Assembly (NCBI RefSeq): GCF_900105515.1
Contig: NZ_FNSY01000001.1
Location: forward strand, 3,906,001-3,970,000
From: Streptomyces sp. 2131.1
GTDB taxonomy: Bacteria; Actinomycetota; Actinomycetes; Streptomycetales; Streptomycetaceae
DNA: 64,000 bases
Reading direction: 5' to 3'
The position numbers were made by a program, and so were the translations under genes. A model generated the notes under the pieces. That model was given only the letters and a program-made list of their open reading frames with translations, was not told the origin of the DNA and made no database searches. This document shows, in pieces, positions 59,516-64,000 of this stretch; positions within the stretch are counted from its first letter, which is position 1; each line of letters begins with the position of its first letter.

Positions 59516-60733
59516 GTGCAGCGCCTCTACGATTTCATCCGCAGACACCCGACGGGCGTCGACAGCTTCTGGGCTGTCTTCCTCCTAGGGCTCTCCGGCA
59601 TGACCATCGTGGTCGGCGACGTCGGGCACGGCGGCCGTCTCGAACGCATCGCGATCGTGCCGATCGTCATCGGTCTCTGCCTCGTCGTCGCCCTGCGACG
59701 GCGCGCGCCGGAGAAGATGCTGCTGCTCGCCATCGCGATGGGCGTCCTGCAACTGGTCTGCGGCGTCCGGCCGACCGTCGCCAACTTCGCGATGCTCGTG
59801 ATCACCTTCACGGTGGCCACCGTCGGTGAGCGCTGGGCCTCCCGGCTCGCCCTGGCGTGCAGCCTGACCGCGGCCGCGATGTCCCAGCTCCGCTGGCCGA
59901 ACGAGGAGGGCGACCCGCGCAACTGGGCGCAGACGGTCTTCGTCGTCGTCGTGCTCACGGTCCCGTTCGTGCTGGCCTGGGTGCTCGGCGACTCGATGCG
60001 GACGCGGCGGGCCTACTTCGACCAGCTGGAGGAGCGGGCGGCCCGGCTGGAGCGGGAGCGGGAGGCCCAGTCGAAGGTCGCGGTGGCCGCCGAACGGGCC
60101 CGGATCGCCCGCGAGCTGCACGACGTCGTCGCGCACAACGTCTCCGTGATGGTGGTGCAGGCAGACGGCGCCGCCTACGTCATGGACGCGGCGCCCGACC
60201 AGGCCCGGCAGGCGCTTGAGACCATCTCCGGCACCGGTAGGCAGGCCCTCGCGGAGATGCGGCGGCTGCTCGGCGTGCTCAGGACGGGGGACGCGCAGGA
60301 GACCGGGGAGTACGTCCCGCAGCCCGACGTCGAGCAGATCGAGGAGCTGATCGACCAGGTCAGGGCGGCCGGTCTGGCGGTGGACTTCAAGGTCGAGGGG
60401 ACCGCCCGCCCGCTGCCCAGCGGCGTCGAGCTGACCGCGTACCGGATCGTGCAGGAGGCCCTGACCAACACCCGCAAGCACGGCGGCCCGCACGCCGGGG
60501 CCAGTGTGCGGCTGGTCTACTTCGACGACGGGCTCGGCCTGCTCGTCGAGGACGACGGCCGGGGCGCGGCGCACGAGCTGTACGAGGACGGGGGCGCCGA
60601 CGGCGCCGGCCACGGCATGATCGGCATGCGGGAACGCGTCGGCATGGTCGGCGGCACACTGGACGCCGGGCCGCGCCCCGGCGGAGGATTCCGGATCAGC
60701 GCACTGCTGCCGCTCAAGGCCGCCGACCGCTGA
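59516..60733 (+). CDS. Membrane sensor histidine kinase (HisKA_3)
   Basis: The 405-residue kinase has five or six N-terminal membrane helices (about 18-160), a short coiled coil (about 168-190), and His202 in RIARELHDVVAHNVSVMVVQ. The HATPase domain has the N-box IVQEALTNTRKHG and motifs DDGRG and GHGMIGMRERVGMVGG. The start is GTG 59516; a longer ATG start at 59438 reads an unlikely segment through the promoter. It is followed by its response regulator 25 bases on. Confidence 0.93.
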   Translation: MQRLYDFIRRHPTGVDSFWAVFLLGLSGMTIVVGDVGHGGRLERIAIVPIVIGLCLVVALRRRAPEKMLLLAIAMGVLQLVCGVRPTVANFAMLVITFTVATVGERWASRLALACSLTAAAMSQLRWPNEEGDPRNWAQTVFVVVVLTVPFVLAWVLGDSMRTRRAYFDQLEERAARLEREREAQSKVAVAAERARIARELHDVVAHNVSVMVVQADGAAYVMDAAPDQARQALETISGTGRQALAEMRRLLGVLRTGDAQETGEYVPQPDVEQIEELIDQVRAAGLAVDFKVEGTARPLPSGVELTAYRIVQEALTNTRKHGGPHAGASVRLVYFDDGLGLLVEDDGRGAAHELYEDGGADGAGHGMIGMRERVGMVGGTLDAGPRPGGGFRISALLPLKAADR

Positions 60734-60758
60734 ACGAACGAGGAGAGAACAGGCCCCC

Positions 60759-61433
60759 ATGGCGATCCGCGTGATGCTCGTCGACGACCAGGTGCTGCTG
60801 CGCACCGGATTCCGGATGGTGCTGGCGGCCCAGCCCGACATGGAGGTGGTCGCCGAGGCCGGTGACGGCGCGGAGGCGATCGAGATCCTGCGTGCCACCG
60901 CCGTGGACGTGGTGCTGATGGACGTCCGCATGCCCCGGCTGGACGGTGTCGAGGCCACCCGCCGCATCTGCGAGCAGCCCGATCCGCCGAAGGTGCTGAT
61001 CCTGACGACGTTCGACCTCGACGAGTACGCGTTCTCCGGGCTGAAGGCCGGGGCCAGCGGCTTCATGCTCAAGGACGTGCCGCCGGGCGAACTGCTCGCC
61101 GCGATCCGCTCCGTGCACAGCGGGGACGCGGTCGTCGCCCCGTCCACCACCCGCCGGCTGCTCGACCGGTTCTCGCCGATGCTTCCCAGCGGCACGCCGG
61201 AACCCCAGCACAAGGACATCGCCAAGCTCACCGAGCGCGAGCGCGAGGTGATGCTGCTGGTCGCCCAGGGCCTGTCGAACGGCGAGATCGCGGGCCGCCT
61301 GGTGCTCTCCGAGGCGACCGTGAAGACGCATGTCGGCCGCATCCTGACCAAGCTGGCGCTGCGCGACCGGGTGCAGGTCGTCGTCCTCGCGTACGAGACG
61401 GGCCTGGTGCGCGCGGGCGGCGGCGCGGGCTGA
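60759..61433 (+). CDS. NarL/LuxR-family response regulator
   Basis: The 224-residue regulator has a receiver domain (VDD at 8-10, phospho-acceptor Asp55 in VVLMDVRMP, Lys in GFMLKDVPPG) and a LuxR helix-turn-helix (LTEREREVMLLVAQGLSNGE, ATVKTHVGRILTKLALRDRV). GAGGAGAG precedes the ATG. It is the partner of the kinase just upstream. Target genes are not evident here. Confidence 0.94.
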   Translation: MAIRVMLVDDQVLLRTGFRMVLAAQPDMEVVAEAGDGAEAIEILRATAVDVVLMDVRMPRLDGVEATRRICEQPDPPKVLILTTFDLDEYAFSGLKAGASGFMLKDVPPGELLAAIRSVHSGDAVVAPSTTRRLLDRFSPMLPSGTPEPQHKDIAKLTEREREVMLLVAQGLSNGEIAGRLVLSEATVKTHVGRILTKLALRDRVQVVVLAYETGLVRAGGGAG

Positions 61434-61445
61434 GTAAGGCCCTGC

Positions 61446-62564
61446 CTAACGCAGGATGCCCTCCAGGAAGTCGCTGCCGAGCCGGGCCACCACGGTCAGG
61501 TCCAGCTGGTGCAGCACGTACCGGCCGCGCCGCCGGGTCGTGACCAGGCCCGCCTTCTTGAGCACCGCGAGATGGCGGGAGACCTCGGGCGCCGTGATCC
61601 CGTTGGTGTCGGCCAGTTCGCCGGTCGTGTACGGGGAGCGCGCGATGTTCCGGCACAGCCGCATCCGCATCGGGTGCGCCAGCGCGTCCATCCTGAGCTG
61701 GAGCAGCTCCACGGAGGCGGGCACGGGCAGTTCGGGCCGGTGCACCGGGTAGTGGATCACCGGGCGCCAGCCCGGGGCGTGCAGCACCATCAGATGCGGC
61801 CAGCCGAAGCTGGTCGGGATCAGCGTGAGCCCGGGGCCGACGGCCGGGTCCGTGGCGTCGGTCGACCCCTCGGTCAGCTTGTCCACGCTGATCCTGCCGC
61901 CGTCCGCGTCGAGCGAGAGCGCGGGGGAGACCGCCCGTATCGCCTCGCCGAGGCCCTTGCGCCGCAGCAGGTCGGTCTTGTGCCGCGCGTCCGCCACCAG
62001 CTGGATCCGCGTCCGCTCCCAGGTGTCCGCGAAGAACGCCCGGTCGCAGTCCTCGAACAGGCGGCGCAGCCAGCGGCGTACCGGGGCGGGGTCGGCCAGC
62101 AGCCGCTGGGTGAACTCCACCTGGCGCGGGCCGCGCGCCGCCGCCATGTCCAGGGCCCGGGCGCGCGCACCCGCGTTGCGCAGCGGGGAGTCGGCGCCGG
62201 TCCCGTAGAAGGCGGCGCAGGTGAACTCCAGGGCGGCGGAGACGAACCGGTCGTCGTCGAGCCGGTCCAGGATGTCCAGGTCGGCGGCGAGGTCGGCGCC
62301 CGTCGCGGCGTCGCCCCCGGTGATCCCGGCGAACGGCATGAATATGTCCGAGAAGGTGTTCCGCCACAGGAACTCCGCCTCGTGCAGCCGGTCGGCGAGG
62401 TCGGGCTCCAGGGCCGTGGTGGTGGCCGTCGCCCAGCCGTGCAGGCCCGGATGGTGCCCCGGCTCGGAGAGCGCGTGAAGGGCGACCCCCAGCTCGACGA
62501 GCGGGGAGGTCGCGAAGACGATGCGGGCGGGGTCGAGCCCCGCGATGTCGATGGTGACGCTCAC
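61446..62564 (-). CDS. ArsR-type winged-helix regulator with long N-terminal domain (DUF5937)
   Basis: The 372-residue protein places its winged helix at the C-terminus (about 295-365: MDALAHPMRMRLCRNIARSP, ITAPEVSRHLAVLKKAGLVT). The large N-terminal part (ATSPLVELGVALHALSEPGH and so on) is of the DUF5937 type seen in Streptomyces. No metal-binding Cys cluster is visible, so it probably senses an organic ligand through the N-terminal domain. The start is GTG 62564. Its upstream region holds an operator-like array at 62597-62688, suggesting autoregulation. Confidence 0.85.
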   Translation of the reverse strand: MSVTIDIAGLDPARIVFATSPLVELGVALHALSEPGHHPGLHGWATATTTALEPDLADRLHEAEFLWRNTFSDIFMPFAGITGGDAATGADLAADLDILDRLDDDRFVSAALEFTCAAFYGTGADSPLRNAGARARALDMAAARGPRQVEFTQRLLADPAPVRRWLRRLFEDCDRAFFADTWERTRIQLVADARHKTDLLRRKGLGEAIRAVSPALSLDADGGRISVDKLTEGSTDATDPAVGPGLTLIPTSFGWPHLMVLHAPGWRPVIHYPVHRPELPVPASVELLQLRMDALAHPMRMRLCRNIARSPYTTGELADTNGITAPEVSRHLAVLKKAGLVTTRRRGRYVLHQLDLTVVARLGSDFLEGILR

Positions 62565-62596
62565 CCGTCCATGGTGCCGGGTGGGTACGACAGCCC

Positions 62597-62688
62597 GGAC
62601 GCGGATTGACGGCGGGCGTCAAACGGCGGGCGTTGACGGCGGGCGCCGAACGGCAGGCGTTGACGGCGGGCGGCGTCAATCCGCGTCC
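62597..62688. repeat. Operator-like repeat array upstream of the ArsR gene
   Basis: Outer arms GGACGCGGATTGACG (62597-62611) and CGTCAATCCGCGTCC (62674-62688) are perfect complements. Inside, TTGACGGCGGGCG occurs three times (from 62605, 62633 and 62660), and TTGACG-GCGGG-CGTCAA (62605-62621) is itself a perfect dyad. The array begins 33 bp upstream of the regulator start. Confidence 0.65.
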
Positions 62689-62719
62689 CCGACCGGATCC
62701 GTCCGGGGGACGGGCCGGC

Positions 62720-63916
62720 TCAGCTCTTCCCCGGCACCCGCTCCAGAAACGCGGCCACCGCGTCCCGTACGTCCTGGGCCGTCCACTCCAGCCCGGCCTC
62801 CGTCACGGTCACCTCGGTGAACGACACCCCGGGCGCACCGGTGGAGGGCGTGAACCAGCGGCGGAAGAGGGCCGTGCCCGTCTCCTCCGCCTGCCGCACC
62901 GACGCCTCCGTCAGCTCGTCGGCCCCGTACGGCAGCCACACCTGGAACTGGTGGGTCTGCGGCGGTTCCGGATGCACCCGGAACCAGCCCGCGCCGGCCT
63001 GCGTGAACCCCTCGGTCAGCGCCTCGGCCACCACCTTGGCGTGGGCCACGTACGAGGGCAGCTTCGGCAGCTCGCGGTCCAGCCCCGCCAGGGCCGCCAC
63101 CGCCGCCGGGAACTGCTGGAACGGCAGGCCGCCGTACCGGTGCCGCCAGACGCGGGCCTCCTCGACCAGCGAGGCGGAACCGGCGAGCACGGCCCCGGAG
63201 ATCCCGCCGAGGGACTTGTAGAACGACACGTACACGCTGTCCGCGAGTGCGGCGATCTCCGGCAGCCCGCGTCCGAAGTGCGTGGCGCACTCCCACAGCC
63301 GGGCCCCGTCGAAGTGGACCACCGCGTCCCGCTCGCGCGCGGCGGCCACCACGGCTTCCAGCTCTTCCCAGGCGGGCAGCAGGAAACCGGGGTCCCGCAG
63401 CGGCAGCTCCAGCATCAGCGTGCCGAACGGCTCCGGGAAGTCGCGGACCTCGTCAGCCGTGGGCAGCCTCGGATCGGACGTCGGGTGGACGGTGCGCAGC
63501 CCGCTCACCGCCCCCAGGGCGCCGCCCTCGTGCATCTCGGGGTGGGCGAGGGGGTGCAGGGCCACGGTGGCGTTGCCGGTGCGGCCCGCCCAGCAGCGCA
63601 GCGCGACCTGCTGGGCCATCGTCCCGGTCGGGAAGAACACGGCGGCCTCCGTGCCCAGCAGCCCGGCGACCCGCTGCTCCAGCTCGCCGACGACGCCGTT
63701 CCCGTAGATGTCCGCGGGCAGATCGAGGTCGGTGACCGTCCCGGCGTCCGCCAGGGCGGTCAGCTGCTCGCCGAGCGTGCCGTCCTGGGGGAGGCGGGAC
63801 AGGACGCGCCCGGCCTGCCGCCACGCGCTGAGCTGCCGCAGCCGCCGGGCCTCGACGTCCCCGGCCGCGCCCTCGTCCGCCGCCCCGTCCTTCACCTGCG
63901 TGTTCATGTATGCCAT
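62720..63916 (-). CDS. PLP-dependent threonine aldolase-family enzyme
   Basis: The 398-residue enzyme belongs to the beta-eliminating lyase/threonine aldolase group, which splits beta-hydroxy amino acids to glycine and an aldehyde. It has VVGELEQRVAGLLGTEAAVF, FPTGTMAQQVALR, the PLP-binding VVHFDGARLWE and the Schiff-base Lys in VYVSFYKSLGG. The N-terminal 45 residues are an extension beyond the usual start. The substrate is not certain from sequence. A DnaA-box-like dyad lies 64 bp upstream. Confidence 0.9.
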   Translation of the reverse strand: MAYMNTQVKDGAADEGAAGDVEARRLRQLSAWRQAGRVLSRLPQDGTLGEQLTALADAGTVTDLDLPADIYGNGVVGELEQRVAGLLGTEAAVFFPTGTMAQQVALRCWAGRTGNATVALHPLAHPEMHEGGALGAVSGLRTVHPTSDPRLPTADEVRDFPEPFGTLMLELPLRDPGFLLPAWEELEAVVAAARERDAVVHFDGARLWECATHFGRGLPEIAALADSVYVSFYKSLGGISGAVLAGSASLVEEARVWRHRYGGLPFQQFPAAVAALAGLDRELPKLPSYVAHAKVVAEALTEGFTQAGAGWFRVHPEPPQTHQFQVWLPYGADELTEASVRQAEETGTALFRRWFTPSTGAPGVSFTEVTVTEAGLEWTAQDVRDAVAAFLERVPGKS

Positions 63917-63979
63917 GGGACGATCATCACGCAGAACGCCGGACCTGCCCAGGCGGTTTCCGGCGCCCGCCGAGCGCGG

Positions 63980-63999
63980 TATCCACAGCCTGTGGACAG
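63980..63999. promoter_or_regulatory. DnaA-box-like dyad, copy 2
   Basis: TATCCACAGCCTGTGGACAG differs from the copy at 22914-22933 by one central base. It is upstream of the threonine aldolase-like gene, and the rest of its context is beyond the window edge. Confidence 0.5.
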
Positions 64000-64000
64000 C

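Noticed and set aside
62597..62688. Start of a CRISPR array
   Set aside because: Repeats are 13 bp, spacing is irregular and short, and no cas genes are present.

Overview
This is a high-GC actinobacterial chromosome window, almost certainly Streptomyces. The signs are strong third-position GC, frequent GTG starts, ATGA/GTGA stop-start overlaps, and typical families (WhiJ/AbaA-type DUF397-ATPase-XRE set, TipA-like MerR, AccB/AccE carboxylase, DUF2786, DUF3180, DUF2342). From memory, the right half (ppa, PBP4, DUF2342, tilS, hpt, ftsH, folE/P/B/K, MprF-like protein) follows the conserved chromosomal core order of S. coelicolor. I see no IS element, prophage, tRNA, rRNA or CRISPR.

Left part (1-18.5 kb), accessory in character. 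A truncated NarL-type two-component pair and a TetR gene with a clear operator lead into a compact biosynthetic locus (3.1-12.5 kb). It holds an orphan LuxR regulator with a degenerate receiver, a HAD phosphatase, a Sfp-type phosphopantetheinyl transferase on the opposite strand, and a tightly coupled run of eight genes: adenylate-forming ligase, SDR reductase, acyl carrier protein, AfsA-like hotdog protein, YCII-domain protein, VAO-type flavin oxidase, acyl-CoA carboxylase beta subunit and epsilon subunit. It has no ketosynthase, acyltransferase or thioesterase, and I do not recognise it as a described pathway. It meets a second two-component system end to end. That system is divergent from an ABC exporter (ATPase plus FtsX-type permease), with a 26-bp perfect inverted repeat between them.

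Middle part (18.5-37.6 kb). Two secreted proteins (an S1 protease and an intradiol dioxygenase) carry nearly the same C-terminal carbohydrate-binding module. Next come an atypical family-A DNA polymerase, a DUF2786 protein, an FUSC transporter, a lipoprotein, and a WhiJ-type set whose ATPase gene is frameshifted. These are followed by an aldehyde dehydrogenase, a PadR regulator, a probable acid-resistance pair (YfeO-like CLC transporter and glutamate decarboxylase), a TipA-like regulator with a textbook MerR promoter, DedA and a ThrE-type exporter.

Right part (37.7-64 kb), mostly core. It contains pyrophosphatase, PBP4, a DUF2342 metalloprotease, TilS, HPRT, FtsH, the folate genes, an MprF-like aminoacyltransferase, an esterase, a divergent osmoprotectant ABC system, and a coiled-coil protein. 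An orphan NuoD follows, encoded just downstream of an NDUFAF7-family methyltransferase; in mitochondria that family methylates the NuoD homologue. A third two-component system, an ArsR regulator with an operator array, and a threonine-aldolase-like enzyme close the window.

Regulatory DNA is unusually readable here. Several genes appear leaderless, with a TANNNT -10 element ending 6-7 nt before the start codon, and several dyads or paired elements suggest specific operators.
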